Shown here: positions 47,712 through 56,508 of the stretch, piece after piece
How the letters are laid out: every line of letters starts with the position of its first letter
Position numbering within the stretch: position 1 is the first letter of the stretch
Origin: Bradyrhizobium barranii subsp. barranii
GTDB taxonomy: Bacteria; Pseudomonadota; Alphaproteobacteria; Rhizobiales; Xanthobacteraceae
Reading direction: 5' to 3'
DNA length: 64,000 bases
NCBI RefSeq assembly: GCF_017565645.3
Contig: NZ_CP086136.1
Coordinates: 2,959,501-3,023,500 of the forward strand
Notes under the pieces: model-generated
Told to the model about the DNA's origin: nothing
What the model saw: only the letters and a program-made list of their open reading frames with translations
The model's database searches: none
Translations under genes and position numbers: made by a program

Positions 47712-48527
47712 ATGGCGCAGAATTCAGGTCTGATGCAGGGCAAGCGCGGGGTGATCCTCGGCCTTGCCAACAACCGCTCGATCGCCTGGGGCATCGCCAA
47801 GGCATGCCACGCAGCCGGCGCCGAGCTCGCCTTCACCTATCAGGGCGATGCGCTCAAGAAGCGCGTCGAGCCGCTCGCCGCCGAGATCGGCGGTCTCGTG
47901 CTCGGCCATTGCGACGTCACCGATGCCGCGACCATCGACGCCGCCTTCGCAGTGCTGAAGGAGAAGTGGGGCAAGATCGACTTCCTGGTGCATGCGATCG
48001 CCTACGGCGAGCAGCTCGACGGCCGCTACGTCGACACCACGCCGGAGAATTTCTCCAAGTCGATGCTGATCTCCTGCTACTCGTTCACGGCCGTAGCTCA
48101 GCGCGCCGAGAAGCTGATGACCGACGGCGGCTCGCTCATCACGCTCAGCTATTACGGCGCCGAGAAGTGGATGCCGCACTACAACGTGATGGGCGTGGCG
48201 AAGGCTGCGCTGGAGGCCAGCGTCCGCTATCTCGCGGCCGATCTCGGCGAGAAGAACATCCGCGTCAACGCGATCTCCGCCGGCCCGATCAAGACGCTCG
48301 CGGCGTCCGGCATCGGCGACTTCCGCTATATCCTGAAGTGGAACGAGAACAACGCGCCGATGCGGCGCAACGTCTCGATCGAAGACGTCGGCGGCAGCGC
48401 GCTGTATTTCCTCTCCGATCTCGCGCGCGGCGTCACCGGCGAGGTGCATCACGTCGATTCCGGCTATCACGTGCTCGGCATGAAGCGCCCGGACGCGCCG
48501 GACATCTCGTTCGGCGGCAAGGACTAG
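47712..48527 (+). CDS. fabI: Enoyl-[acyl-carrier-protein] reductase (NADH)
   Basis: Last step of each fatty-acid elongation cycle. The 271-residue SDR-like enzyme shows GLANNRSIAWGIA for NADH binding, then HAIAYGEQLDG. The FabI-type active site, Tyr-x6-Lys, is in HYNVMGVAKAAL (with the preceding YYGAEKWMPHY). SAGPIKTLAASGI marks the substrate loop. Together with the next gene, 14 bases downstream, it forms a likely two-gene unit. Bradyrhizobium carries several FabI paralogues, so this may be one of two. Confidence 0.95.
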   Translation: MAQNSGLMQGKRGVILGLANNRSIAWGIAKACHAAGAELAFTYQGDALKKRVEPLAAEIGGLVLGHCDVTDAATIDAAFAVLKEKWGKIDFLVHAIAYGEQLDGRYVDTTPENFSKSMLISCYSFTAVAQRAEKLMTDGGSLITLSYYGAEKWMPHYNVMGVAKAALEASVRYLAADLGEKNIRVNAISAGPIKTLAASGIGDFRYILKWNENNAPMRRNVSIEDVGGSALYFLSDLARGVTGEVHHVDSGYHVLGMKRPDAPDISFGGKD

Positions 48528-48541
48528 CTTATAAATCTGGA

Positions 48542-49141
48542 ATGCCGGTGCCCACGATCTATTATCTTCGCCACGGTGAGACCGAGTGGAATGCGCTCGG
48601 GAGGCTTCAGGGCACCAAGGACGTTCCGCTGAACGCGCGTGGACGCGGTCAGGCCGTGCAGGCCGGCGGCGTGCTGGCGGATCTCTTCAAGCGCGACGGC
48701 AAGGACAAGGCGGCGCTACCCTACGTGTCGAGCCCGCTCGGGCGTGCACGCCAGACCATGGAACTCGCGCGCGGCAAGCTCGAGCTGCCGCAGGCCGACT
48801 ATGCGCTCGACGATCGCCTGCGCGAGATCGGCTACGGCAGCTGGGAAGGGCTGACGCTGGCCGAGAGCGAGGCGGCCGATCCGGACGTCTACGCCCGGCG
48901 CCTCGCCGACAAATGGACGGTCGGCCCCGCGGACGGGGAGACCTACGCCGATGTGCAGGTCCGCGTGCGGGCCTGGTACGACGAGCTCCGGACCGATACC
49001 GTTGCGGTCGCCCATGGCGGGACTTGCCGGGCCCTGATGGTTTCGCTCGGCCTCGAGACGCCGGCGAGCGCCGCCGAGCTCTATATCGAGCAGGGCGCCG
49101 TCTACGTGTTTCGGGACGGGCGGCTGGAGAAGTTTAGTTAG
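48542..49141 (+). CDS. Histidine phosphatase family protein (phosphoglycerate mutase-like)
   Basis: Phosphatase of 199 residues with the RHGETEWN motif at about 10-17 (catalytic His) and the second His in [27 protein letters not shown] supplies further phosphate contacts. Its size fits small cofactor-independent broad-specificity phosphatases (CobC/GpmB type) rather than a glycolytic mutase. It follows fabI by 14 bases and precedes aroC by 89. Confidence 0.9.
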   Translation: MPVPTIYYLRHGETEWNALGRLQGTKDVPLNARGRGQAVQAGGVLADLFKRDGKDKAALPYVSSPLGRARQTMELARGKLELPQADYALDDRLREIGYGSWEGLTLAESEAADPDVYARRLADKWTVGPADGETYADVQVRVRAWYDELRTDTVAVAHGGTCRALMVSLGLETPASAAELYIEQGAVYVFRDGRLEKFS

Positions 49142-49230
49142 GCCGGTTCGCCGTCATCCACGGTGGCTATGGGTTTGACCCCCGGCCCCCCGCGCGTTAC
49201 CACACGCCGGACCCGACCCAGCGAGCAGCG

Positions 49231-50319
49231 ATGTCCTTCAACACTTTCGGCCACATGTTCCGCGTCACCACCTTCGGCGAGAGCCATGGGGTAGCGATCG
49301 GTTGCGTGGTCGACGGCTGTCCGCCCATGATCCCGCTCACCGAGGCCGATGTCCAGCAGGATCTCGACCGCCGCCGGCCCGGCCAATCGCGCTTCACCAC
49401 CCAGCGCCAGGAGCCGGACCAGGTCAAAATCCTGTCCGGCGTGATGGCGCATCCGGAGACCGGCGTGCAGGTGACGACGGGCACCCCGATCGGCCTGCTG
49501 ATCGAGAACACCGACCAGCGCTCGAAGGACTATTCCGAGATCAAGGACAAGTTTCGTCCCGGTCATGCCGACTTCACCTATGAGGCCAAATACGGCCTGC
49601 GCGACTATCGCGGCGGCGGCCGATCCTCGGCGCGCGAGACCGCGATGCGCGTCGCCGCCGGCGCGATCGCGCGAAAAGTGCTGCCCGACGTCAAGGTCCG
49701 CGGCGCGCTGGTACAAATCGGCCCGCACAAGATCGACCGCGACAAATGGGACTGGGACGAGATCGCCAAAAATCCGTTCTTCTGTCCGGACAAGGACAAG
49801 GCCGCGTTCTTCGAGACCTATCTCGACGGCATCCGCAAGAGCGGCTCGTCGATCGGCGCGGTGATCGAGGTCGTCGCCGAAGGCGTGCCGGCAGGCCTCG
49901 GCGCGCCGATCTACGCAAAACTCGATTCTGATCTCGCGGGTGCGATGATGACCATCAACGCCGTGAAGGGCGTCGAGATTGGCGCCGGCTTTGGCGCGGC
50001 CGAGCTCACCGGCGAAGAGAACGCCGACGAGATGCGCACGGGCAATGACGGCACGCGCTTCCTCTCCAACCATGCCGGCGGCGTTCTGGGCGGCATCTCC
50101 ACCGGACAGCCGGTGGTGGTGCGTTTCGCGGTGAAGCCGACCTCGTCGATCCTCCAGCCGCGTTTGACGGTCGATCGCGCTGGGGCCGACACTGAGATCA
50201 TGACCAAGGGCCGCCACGACCCCTGTGTCGGCATCCGCGCAGTGCCCGTCGGCGAGGCCATGATGGCCTGCGTGCTGGCCGATCATTTCATTCGGGATCG
50301 CGGGCAGGTTGGACGCTAG
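49231..50319 (+). CDS. aroC: Chorismate synthase
   Basis: FMN-requiring enzyme of 362 residues that makes chorismate from EPSP at the end of the shikimate pathway. The signatures are [17 protein letters not shown] (17 residues, near the N-terminus), [40 protein letters not shown] and, near the C-terminus, FAVKPTSSI with [13 protein letters not shown]. The length is normal. The start codon is unambiguous because conservation begins at [12 protein letters not shown]. Confidence 0.97.
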   Translation: MSFNTFGHMFRVTTFGESHGVAIGCVVDGCPPMIPLTEADVQQDLDRRRPGQSRFTTQRQEPDQVKILSGVMAHPETGVQVTTGTPIGLLIENTDQRSKDYSEIKDKFRPGHADFTYEAKYGLRDYRGGGRSSARETAMRVAAGAIARKVLPDVKVRGALVQIGPHKIDRDKWDWDEIAKNPFFCPDKDKAAFFETYLDGIRKSGSSIGAVIEVVAEGVPAGLGAPIYAKLDSDLAGAMMTINAVKGVEIGAGFGAAELTGEENADEMRTGNDGTRFLSNHAGGVLGGISTGQPVVVRFAVKPTSSILQPRLTVDRAGADTEIMTKGRHDPCVGIRAVPVGEAMMACVLADHFIRDRGQVGR

Positions 50320-50389
50320 AGCACTCGTGTCGCGGTACTAGCCCACCGCGCAGCTTGACGTCCCCACAACTTCGTCCGCAAATGCGGAC

Positions 50390-51580
50390 ATGCAAAACTC
50401 CGAGATCCAGCGCATCACCAACTGGCTGATCGACGGTGCGAGGTCGTCCGGGACCCCTTCCGAGATGATCGCCGAGGTCTGCGAGCATCTGGTCGCGGCC
50501 GGCTTGCCGCTGTCGCGGTTCGGTATCTTCATCCGAACGCTGCATCCGGAAATCTTCGGCCGCAATTTCATTTGGCGGGAAGGTCAGAAGGTCGAGATCG
50601 GCACTGTCGATTTCGAGATTCTGGACACGCCCGAATTCGCCCGGAGCCCGCTCCGGATCGTGTTCGAGGAGGGGTTGGAGGTCCGGGGACGGATGGACGA
50701 TCCGGACAGCAAGCGGTTTCCGTTCCTAGACGACATGCGCGCCGAAGGCGTGACCGACTACCTCGCGATGCCGATGCACTATCTCGACGGCTCGATCCAC
50801 GCGACGAGCTGGGTCACGCGGCATCCCGGCGGCTTCAGCGACGACGATATCGCGGCAATCCGCTCCATCGTGACACCGCTCGCGCGCGTCAGCGAGATCA
50901 TCAGTCTGCGCCGCACCGCCGAGATGCTGCTCGACACCTATGTCGGCAACCGTGCCGGCGCGCGTATCCTCGGCGGCCAGATCCGCCGCGGCCACAACGA
51001 CACCATGCAGGCCGCGATCTGGCTCTCGGATCTGCGCGGCTTCACCGCACTTTCGGACCGGCTGCCGGCCGAGACCGTGGTCGAGATCCTCAACCACTAT
51101 TTCGACTGCCAGGTCACCGCGATCCGGGGCCATGGCGGCGAGGTCCTGAAATTCATGGGCGACGGCCTGCTCGCGGTGTTCCCGATCGACGAATATATCG
51201 GCGATGCCGCGCATGTCTGCGCGCGCGTGCTGGAGGCCGCGCGCGAATCCCGCGCCAGCGTCGAGGCACTCGCCTTTCCGGTCGGCGATGTCGTCGAGCG
51301 CTTCCGCTTCGGCGTCGCGCTGCACGTCGGCAACATCCTCTACGGCAATATCGGCGGCGGCAACCGGCTCGACTTCACCTGCATCGGCCCCGCCGTCAAT
51401 CTCGCGGCGCGACTGGAGAAGATCACGGGCCGGCTGGGGCGGACTGTCGTGGTCTCGGAAGTCTTCGCGAACGCCTGCCGCCATGACTGGCGCGAGCTCG
51501 GCGAATTTCCGATCGCAGGGTTTTCGAAGGCGCAACGCGTGTATGGGCTGGCGGAGGAGACGCCGGTGGTGATGGCCTGA
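50390..51580 (+). CDS. Class III adenylate/guanylate cyclase with GAF-like sensor domain
   Basis: Soluble nucleotidyl cyclase of 396 residues. The N-terminal 175 residues form a GAF-like region (EICEHLVAAGLPLSRFGIFI type). The C-terminal cyclase domain has metal Asp in WLSDLRGFTALSDRL and GDGLLAVF, the substrate Lys in VLKFMGDG, and the transition-state residues Asn-x3-Arg in PAVNLAARLEKI. All key residues are present, so it should be active. GTP or ATP preference cannot be settled here. There is no membrane segment. Confidence 0.9.
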   Translation: MQNSEIQRITNWLIDGARSSGTPSEMIAEVCEHLVAAGLPLSRFGIFIRTLHPEIFGRNFIWREGQKVEIGTVDFEILDTPEFARSPLRIVFEEGLEVRGRMDDPDSKRFPFLDDMRAEGVTDYLAMPMHYLDGSIHATSWVTRHPGGFSDDDIAAIRSIVTPLARVSEIISLRRTAEMLLDTYVGNRAGARILGGQIRRGHNDTMQAAIWLSDLRGFTALSDRLPAETVVEILNHYFDCQVTAIRGHGGEVLKFMGDGLLAVFPIDEYIGDAAHVCARVLEAARESRASVEALAFPVGDVVERFRFGVALHVGNILYGNIGGGNRLDFTCIGPAVNLAARLEKITGRLGRTVVVSEVFANACRHDWRELGEFPIAGFSKAQRVYGLAEETPVVMA

Positions 51581-51623
51581 ATCGCGATGAGGTCAAGATC
51601 ATTCATTGTCGCAAGATGAAGCC

Positions 51624-51929
51624 CTATTCCTCGGGCTCCGTCGTGAACAGCAGCGGATAGCCCTTGGCGCGGCCGGCGTCGGTGGCCCGGGTGGCCTTGG
51701 TTTCGGCGACGTCCCTGGTGAACACGGCGACCACGCAGGCGCCCAGCTTGTGCGCGGTGATCATGACCTTGTAGGCCTGATCCTCGGTCATGCGGAACTC
51801 GGCCTTGAGGATCATCGTGACGAATTCGCGTGGCGTGAAGTCGTCGTTGATCAGGATGACCTTGTGCAGCTTAGGCCGCTCGACCTTGGTCTTCGTCCTG
51901 GTTTTCGGCTTGGTAACGGTGTCGTTCAT
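51624..51929 (-). CDS. clpS: ATP-dependent Clp protease adaptor ClpS
   Basis: Adaptor of 101 residues that hands N-degron substrates to ClpAP. A Lys/Thr/Pro-rich N-terminal tail (1-20) precedes the conserved VILINDDFTPREFVTMIL with the Asn-Asp binding pocket, then VMITAHKLGACVVAVFTRDVAETKA. It is the shorter ClpS2-like form common as a second copy in alphaproteobacteria. It lies 41 bases after the DUF190 gene on the same strand and could be read from the fluoride operon by readthrough, but is probably separately expressed. Confidence 0.92.
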   Translation of the reverse strand: MNDTVTKPKTRTKTKVERPKLHKVILINDDFTPREFVTMILKAEFRMTEDQAYKVMITAHKLGACVVAVFTRDVAETKATRATDAGRAKGYPLLFTTEPEE

Positions 51930-51970
51930 TCCGCCTCCCGGAAACGGCGGGCTTGGTTCAGCCGCGGTGC

Positions 51971-52312
51971 TCAGTGTGCGGCCCTCGCACCATATTGCAG
52001 GACCTGCACCTTCTCCAAGGTGATCAGGCCGCTCGACATCATGCCATCCAGGATGGGCAGGAATGCGTTGATGCTGTCCTCGCTGTCGACGATCTCGATC
52101 AGCAGCGGCAGGTCTTCCGACAGCCGTAGGATCTTCGAGGTGTGTAGCCGGCTCGACTTGCCGAACCCCATCGGGCCGCGCAGCACGGTGGCGCCCGCGA
52201 GATGCCGCTCGCGCGCCGTCATCACGATCGCTTCGTAAAGCGGCTTGCCGCCGAAATGGTCGCTCTCGCCGATGAAGATCCGGAGCGAAACAGCCTGATT
52301 AGGGATTTGCAT
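51971..52312 (-). CDS. DUF190 protein of the fluoride-resistance operon (113 aa)
   Basis: Small GlnB/PII-like DUF190 protein (SLRIFIGESDHFGGKPLYEA, TVLRGPMGFGKSSRLHTSKI, LPLLIEIVDSEDSINAFLPI). Such genes sit beside or are fused to crcB in many genomes and may modulate the channel. Its role is not established. ATG 52312 overlaps the end region of crcB (2 bases after its stop codon at 52315), showing tight operon organisation. Confidence 0.88.
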   Translation of the reverse strand: MQIPNQAVSLRIFIGESDHFGGKPLYEAIVMTARERHLAGATVLRGPMGFGKSSRLHTSKILRLSEDLPLLIEIVDSEDSINAFLPILDGMMSSGLITLEKVQVLQYGARAAH

Positions 52313-52314
52313 GG

Positions 52315-52743
52315 TCAGCTCCTCGTCAAGCGGTTGTAGCGGCTTGCCATCATATGACCGAGCCACACGGACACCAGCCAGCAGATGACGGATGCCGCGA
52401 CATAGGCGAGTGCCGTGTATTTCATGCCGCCGTGGAACAGGCGGAAGGTCTCCAGGCTGAAGGCCGAGAAGGTGGTGTATCCGCCGCAAAACCCGGTCAT
52501 GACGAATTGCCGGTGCTCGGGCCGCGCCAGCATGCGGCCGTCGGGGCCGGTCAGCGTTGCGTAGAAGCCGATGATGAGCGATCCCGTGGCATTGATGAAC
52601 AGCGTCGCGACGGGGAAGCCCGGGCCGGTGTCGAGCACGAGGGAGACGAAGTAGCGCGCGAGGCCGCCAAGGACGCTGCCGAAGGAAACCCAGGCATAGA
52701 GCATCGCGCTGCGCCAGCGGTCGGTGGAGGAGGGAACGGCCAT
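52315..52743 (-). CDS. crcB: CrcB/Fluc fluoride channel, copy 2
   Basis: Inner-membrane fluoride channel of 142 residues with four transmembrane helices. Conserved GGLARYFVS near the N-terminus, TLFINATGSLIIGF (pore Asn) and FCGGYTTFSAFSLETF (the Thr/Phe and Na+-binding loop). Two adjacent crcB genes suggest a heterodimeric dual-topology channel. The spacing to the first crcB is 6 bases and to DUF190 2 bases. It is under the fluoride riboswitch at 54465. Confidence 0.93.
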   Translation of the reverse strand: MAVPSSTDRWRSAMLYAWVSFGSVLGGLARYFVSLVLDTGPGFPVATLFINATGSLIIGFYATLTGPDGRMLARPEHRQFVMTGFCGGYTTFSAFSLETFRLFHGGMKYTALAYVAASVICWLVSVWLGHMMASRYNRLTRS

Positions 52744-52749
52744 CCGCTT

Positions 52750-53139
52750 CTAGCCTCCAAGACCGTCAGCGAGGACAAAGCCGAAACTGACGGCGGCAAG
52801 GCAAAGCCCGACCGAGAACACGACGTTGCCGAGCGCATGCATCGGCTCGCCGTTGCGCGCGAGCGTCAGCGTTTGCAGGCTGAACGAGGACACCGTGGTG
52901 TAGCAGCCGAGGAACCCGGTCACCGCGAACAGCCAGGGATTGGGGGAGGCGAAGATCGAGCCGGGATGGGTTGCCAGCGCGCCGAAAATGCCGATCAGGA
53001 AGGCGCCGGTGATGTTGATGGTCATGGTGCCCCAGGGAAAGGTCTCTCCCAGCCGCCGCGCGATCGCGCCCGAGACGAAATAGCGCGCGCAGCCGCCGAG
53101 AACGCTGCCGACCACGATTGCGATCACTCCGCTCAACAC
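52750..53139 (-). CDS. crcB: CrcB/Fluc fluoride channel, copy 1
   Basis: Fluoride channel of 129 residues with four helices. GGCARYFVSGAIAR, TMTINITGAFLIGIFG and FLGCYTTVSSFSLQTL hold the pore residues; Gly-Gly-Tyr of the usual loop is Gly-Cys-Tyr. GTG 53139 was chosen because GGAGGGG lies 8 bases upstream and the family N-terminus begins there. The ATG at 53184 would overlap the preceding MFS gene by 26 bases. It pairs with the next crcB gene. Confidence 0.9.
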   Translation of the reverse strand: MLSGVIAIVVGSVLGGCARYFVSGAIARRLGETFPWGTMTINITGAFLIGIFGALATHPGSIFASPNPWLFAVTGFLGCYTTVSSFSLQTLTLARNGEPMHALGNVVFSVGLCLAAVSFGFVLADGLGG

Positions 53140-53158
53140 GACGAACGCCCCTCCATCA

Positions 53159-54367
53159 TCATTTGTCCTCCGCTGCCAGACCATTGCCGACGGCGAGCAG
53201 CCCTACGAGCGCGACCAGCGCGAAGCCGAGCCCGGCCAAAAACGTGCCCGCCGGACCGTAGGCATCCCACAGCGCGCCGGCGATCACGCTTGCGGCCAGC
53301 AAGGCCAGTCCCGTGAACAGGTTGAAATAGCCGAAGGCGGTGCCGCGCAGGCTCGGCGGCGCGGCGTCGGCGACGAGGGCCGACAGCAGGCCTTGGGTCA
53401 ATCCCATATGCAGCCCCCACAGCACGACGCCGAGCGCGAGGCCCGCGAGGTTCGGCAGCAGCGCGAGCGCTAGATCGGCGGCCGCGAGGAAGACGAGGCC
53501 GAGCGCGAGCAGGCCGGTCCGGTTGATCCGGTCCGACAGCACGCCGGCCGGATAGGCCGACAGGGCATAGACCACGTTCATCAGCACCAGCACCGCCGGC
53601 ACCCACATCGCCGAGAGACCGATGTTCTGCGCGCGCAGGATCAAAAAGGCCTCGCTGAAGCGCGCGAGCGTGAACACCACGCCGACCGCGACGACGCGCC
53701 AGTACACGGATCCGAGTTGCCGCATGGCGGAGGTGTTCAGCGGATCCTTCGTAGCCTCCCGGCTTGGGTCCGGCTCCGGCTCGCTCACCGCGAATGCGAT
53801 CAGGCCGAAAGACAGGAAGGCCGGCAGCACCGCCACCCAGAAGACAAGGGCAAAATTATCTGCCGTCCACCACATCAGGCCGATCGCCACGAGCGGTCCG
53901 ACGAATGCGCCGATGGTGTCGAGCGACTGCCGCAGGCCGAAGCTCGCGCCGCGCAGACCCGCAGGTGCGATATCGGCGATCAGCGCATCGCGCGGTGCGC
54001 CGCGAATACCCTTGCCGACGCGGTCGATGAAGCGCGCGGCAATCAGCCAGCCGACGCTGGGCGCAAGCGGGAACAGCGGTTTTGTCAGCGCGGCCAGCCC
54101 GTAGCCGAGCGCTGCGAGGAGCTTGCGCCGGCCGAGCCAGTCGGACAATGCGCCGGAGAAGATCTTCGTGATCGAGGCGGTCGCTTCGGCAATGCCCTCG
54201 ATGAAGCCGACCGTCAGCGTGGAGGCCCCGAGCACGGTGACGAGATAGACCGGCAGCAGCGCGTGGATCATCTCGGAGGAGACGTCCATCAGCATCGAGA
54301 CGAAGCCGAGCACCCAGATCCCCCTGGGCAGCCCCGCACGCGCAGCATTCGGTGTCGTCGTCGTCAC
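53159..54367 (-). CDS. MFS transporter under fluoride-riboswitch control (402 aa)
   Basis: Major-facilitator protein with about 12 helices. The MFS motif A is visible as GALSDWLGRRKLL (loop 2-3) and AGVLSDRINRTGLL (loop 8-9); PRDALIADIAPAGLRG and GLRQSLDTIGAF lie between. I chose GTG 54367 because it is the first start after the riboswitch terminator (54391-54417) and GAAGG lies upstream. The longer frame would run through the terminator and the aptamer, which is not credible. It is the first gene of the operon MFS-crcB-crcB-DUF190. Substrate unknown; a role in fluoride tolerance is inferred from control. Confidence 0.88.
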   Translation of the reverse strand: MTTTTPNAARAGLPRGIWVLGFVSMLMDVSSEMIHALLPVYLVTVLGASTLTVGFIEGIAEATASITKIFSGALSDWLGRRKLLAALGYGLAALTKPLFPLAPSVGWLIAARFIDRVGKGIRGAPRDALIADIAPAGLRGASFGLRQSLDTIGAFVGPLVAIGLMWWTADNFALVFWVAVLPAFLSFGLIAFAVSEPEPDPSREATKDPLNTSAMRQLGSVYWRVVAVGVVFTLARFSEAFLILRAQNIGLSAMWVPAVLVLMNVVYALSAYPAGVLSDRINRTGLLALGLVFLAAADLALALLPNLAGLALGVVLWGLHMGLTQGLLSALVADAAPPSLRGTAFGYFNLFTGLALLAASVIAGALWDAYGPAGTFLAGLGFALVALVGLLAVGNGLAAEDK

Positions 54368-54392
54368 GCCCTGACCTTCGCCTTCAGGCAAC

Positions 54393-54417
54393 AAAAAACC
54401 CGCCATCGGCGGGTTTG
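54393..54417 (-). terminator. Expression-platform terminator of the fluoride riboswitch
   Basis: On the minus strand AAACCCGCC, loop GAT, GGCGGGTTT and then further T residues (TTTTTT in all). It lies between the aptamer and the MFS start codon and is the expected off-state terminator. Confidence 0.85.
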
Positions 54418-54464
54418 TCCATGCTCCCGCCAAAGGCCGAGGCTTTGAGATTGCCCCTCCTTGA

Positions 54465-54530
54465 GCAGGAGTCATCAGCCCACTACGGTCACAGGCCGAC
54501 GGGCGGTTGTCGGGGGACTCCATCCCCATC
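54465..54530 (-). ncRNA. Fluoride riboswitch (crcB RNA motif) aptamer
   Basis: Read on the minus strand: GGGGATGGAGTCCCCC, then GACAACCGCCC, a variable hairpin, and GGGCTGATGACTCCTGC. This is the crcB-motif order: GGNGAUGG with its own stem, AACCGCCC pairing with GGGC, and the CUGAUGACUCCU end. GGAGTC and GACTCC can form the pseudoknot. It precedes a terminator and an operon with two fluoride-channel genes, which confirms the identity. Confidence 0.92.
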
Positions 54531-54539
54531 TGTATGGTC

Positions 54540-54567
54540 AGCCTAGCATGGAAATCGCACCGGACAA
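54540..54567 (-). promoter_or_regulatory. Promoter of the fluoride operon
   Basis: On the minus strand TTGTCC (54562-54567), 16-base spacer, TAGGCT (54540-54545) with an upstream TG (extended -10). The predicted start near 54533 is just before the riboswitch. Confidence 0.5.
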
Positions 54568-54799
54568 GTGCGCGGGGAAGGTCTGTCCTCGGCTCGATGC
54601 TGCGGGACGCTCCGGAATGATGGCGTGAGCGATCGCGCATGTCCCCGTGGCGCAAGCGCGGCAACACGGCGGCAGCTTTGCGTGACGTGCGCATTCCCAA
54701 CTCGCGAATTCCTAACCGGAATGTGAAGCGCAAGCGATCTTCGGACTTTGCGGCAAGGCGATTGCATGTCACCATCGCGTCATACGACGGGAGACTGCG

Positions 54800-55663
54800 A
54801 TGCGCATGCTGTTCTCGATCGGGGCTGTGCTGGTGGCCGGCGTGCTCGCCGGAGGGGACGTCGCGGGCATCGCGGCACCAGGGCCCAAATTTGAACCGAG
54901 CAAGAGTTCGCCACAACGGCTAGCGGCCGATCGGGACGCGCAGACGGTCGATGTCGAGCTGGTCCTCGCGGTCGACGTGTCCTACTCCATGGACATGGAC
55001 GAACTCGCAATCCAGCGCGAAGGCTATGCGCAGGCGATCCAGTCGAAGGAATTCCTCCAGGCGCTGAAGCTCGGGCCGAATGGCCGGATCGCGGTGACTT
55101 ACTTCGAATGGGCCGCGTCCAGCGATCAGAAGATCATCATCCCGTGGCGGCTGGTCGACGGACCGGAGACGGCCGACGCGGTCGCCGCCGAAATCTTGAA
55201 GACGCCGATCCGGCGCGCCTCGCGCACCTCGATCTCCGGGGCGATCGCGTTCGCAATGCCGTTGTTCGACGAGGATCCCTATCGCGGCTTGCGCCGCGTG
55301 ATCGATATTTCCGGTGACGGCCCCAACAACAATGGCGGCCCGGTGACGGCGGCGCGCGACGCTGCGCTCGAGAAGGGCATCGTCATCAACGGCCTGCCGA
55401 TCATGGTCAAGGAGCCGTCCTATTCGACCATGGATATCGACAATCTCGACTACTACTACGAGGACTGCGTCATCGGCGGTCCCGGCTCCTTCGTCATCAC
55501 GATCAAGGATCGCGACAAGTTTAAGGAAGCGATCCGCACCAAGCTCCTGATGGAGGTCGCGGGCCGCATGCCGGAGCGCCCCGTGAGGCGCGTTGCCGAC
55601 AAGGAGCCGCGGGTCAGCTGCTTGATCGGTGAGAAGATCTGGTCGGACCGCTGGGGGCGCTGA
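54800..55663 (+). CDS. Exported DUF1194 (von Willebrand A-like) protein (287 aa)
   Basis: Secreted or periplasmic protein. The signal peptide (LFSIGAVLVAGVLAGGDVAG) spans about residues 4-26. A VWA/DUF1194 domain follows, with the metal site DVSYSMD (about 59-65), then ASRTSISGAIAFAM and VIDISGDGPNNNGG. These carry MIDAS-type Ser and Asp residues. Ligands are unknown. GGGAG precedes the ATG. It is a single gene in a gap between the fluoride operon and the next plus-strand gene. Confidence 0.88.
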   Translation: MRMLFSIGAVLVAGVLAGGDVAGIAAPGPKFEPSKSSPQRLAADRDAQTVDVELVLAVDVSYSMDMDELAIQREGYAQAIQSKEFLQALKLGPNGRIAVTYFEWAASSDQKIIIPWRLVDGPETADAVAAEILKTPIRRASRTSISGAIAFAMPLFDEDPYRGLRRVIDISGDGPNNNGGPVTAARDAALEKGIVINGLPIMVKEPSYSTMDIDNLDYYYEDCVIGGPGSFVITIKDRDKFKEAIRTKLLMEVAGRMPERPVRRVADKEPRVSCLIGEKIWSDRWGR

Positions 55664-55843
55664 TCCGCACCACCCCGAATGAGACCTTTTGCCCTGTCCC
55701 GCCCGCGGTCGAATTTAACCACGCGTTAACTGCTGCGTGGCCCTAATCGGCCTGCTTCCCGTTGTTTCCGGATAAAGTTCTGACTTCGCCGTCCGGCGCG
55801 CGAACAGAAGCGGGTCTGTCAGACAAATCCGCCGAGCAATCCA

Positions 55844-56476
55844 ATGGCCATCGTCACATCGAGCACCAGCCAGATTTCGCCCGCCAACGAGCGGGTGTAT
55901 CACCAGAGCAGTCTGGTGGGCGACTGGAAGGGCAATTGGGCAGGCAACAACCAGGCCGTCGGCTTCAAGGTCGTGAACATCCGCGGGGCCAGGGCCCAGA
56001 TCGAGTACACCCATAACGGGTACACCGAGCGCGGTATCGGCGAGGTCAATGGTGCAACCATAAGCTACGGCAACGTCACGGTCGGCACCAAGGATGGCAA
56101 GAACCTGGTGCTCCTGTTCTCCTCGGGCGTTGGCAAGCAGAGCGCGACTTTGCAGAAACAGGCGGCGCCGGGTTCCGACAGCATCCTCATGGGAAGCTGG
56201 GGCGGCTATTCTGCCGACATCGGCAAGAGCGCGAGCTTTCGCGTGCTGGCCATTAACGGCAAGGAGGCGACGGTCAGCGTCACCACCGACGGTATCACCC
56301 GCCAGGGCACCGGCTACGTCTACAGGAACGTCATCATGTTCGGGCAGTCGCAGATCTCGACCGACGATGGACAAAGCGGCAAGATCATCTACCAGGTCGG
56401 CTCCAAATCCTTCACTGTGCCGGTGACGAAATATCCGCCTGCGGATTCGTCATCCTCGGTGGACAAGACGGCCTGA
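55844..56476 (+). CDS. Protein of unknown function with internal duplication (210 aa)
   Basis: Beta-rich protein without signal peptide. Two related halves of about 75 residues: LVGDWKGNW ... FKVVNIRGARAQIEYTHNGY ... ISYGNVTVGTKDGKNL, and LMGSWGGYS ... FRVLAINGKEATVSVTTDGI ... IMFGQSQISTDDGQSG. A Ser/Asp-rich tail follows. The family has no name I know. A function in surface structure or protein binding is only a guess. Confidence 0.72.
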   Translation: MAIVTSSTSQISPANERVYHQSSLVGDWKGNWAGNNQAVGFKVVNIRGARAQIEYTHNGYTERGIGEVNGATISYGNVTVGTKDGKNLVLLFSSGVGKQSATLQKQAAPGSDSILMGSWGGYSADIGKSASFRVLAINGKEATVSVTTDGITRQGTGYVYRNVIMFGQSQISTDDGQSGKIIYQVGSKSFTVPVTKYPPADSSSSVDKTA

Positions 56477-56508
56477 ACCTCAGCCGCCCCGGGCGGCCTG
56501 CGGCCCCC

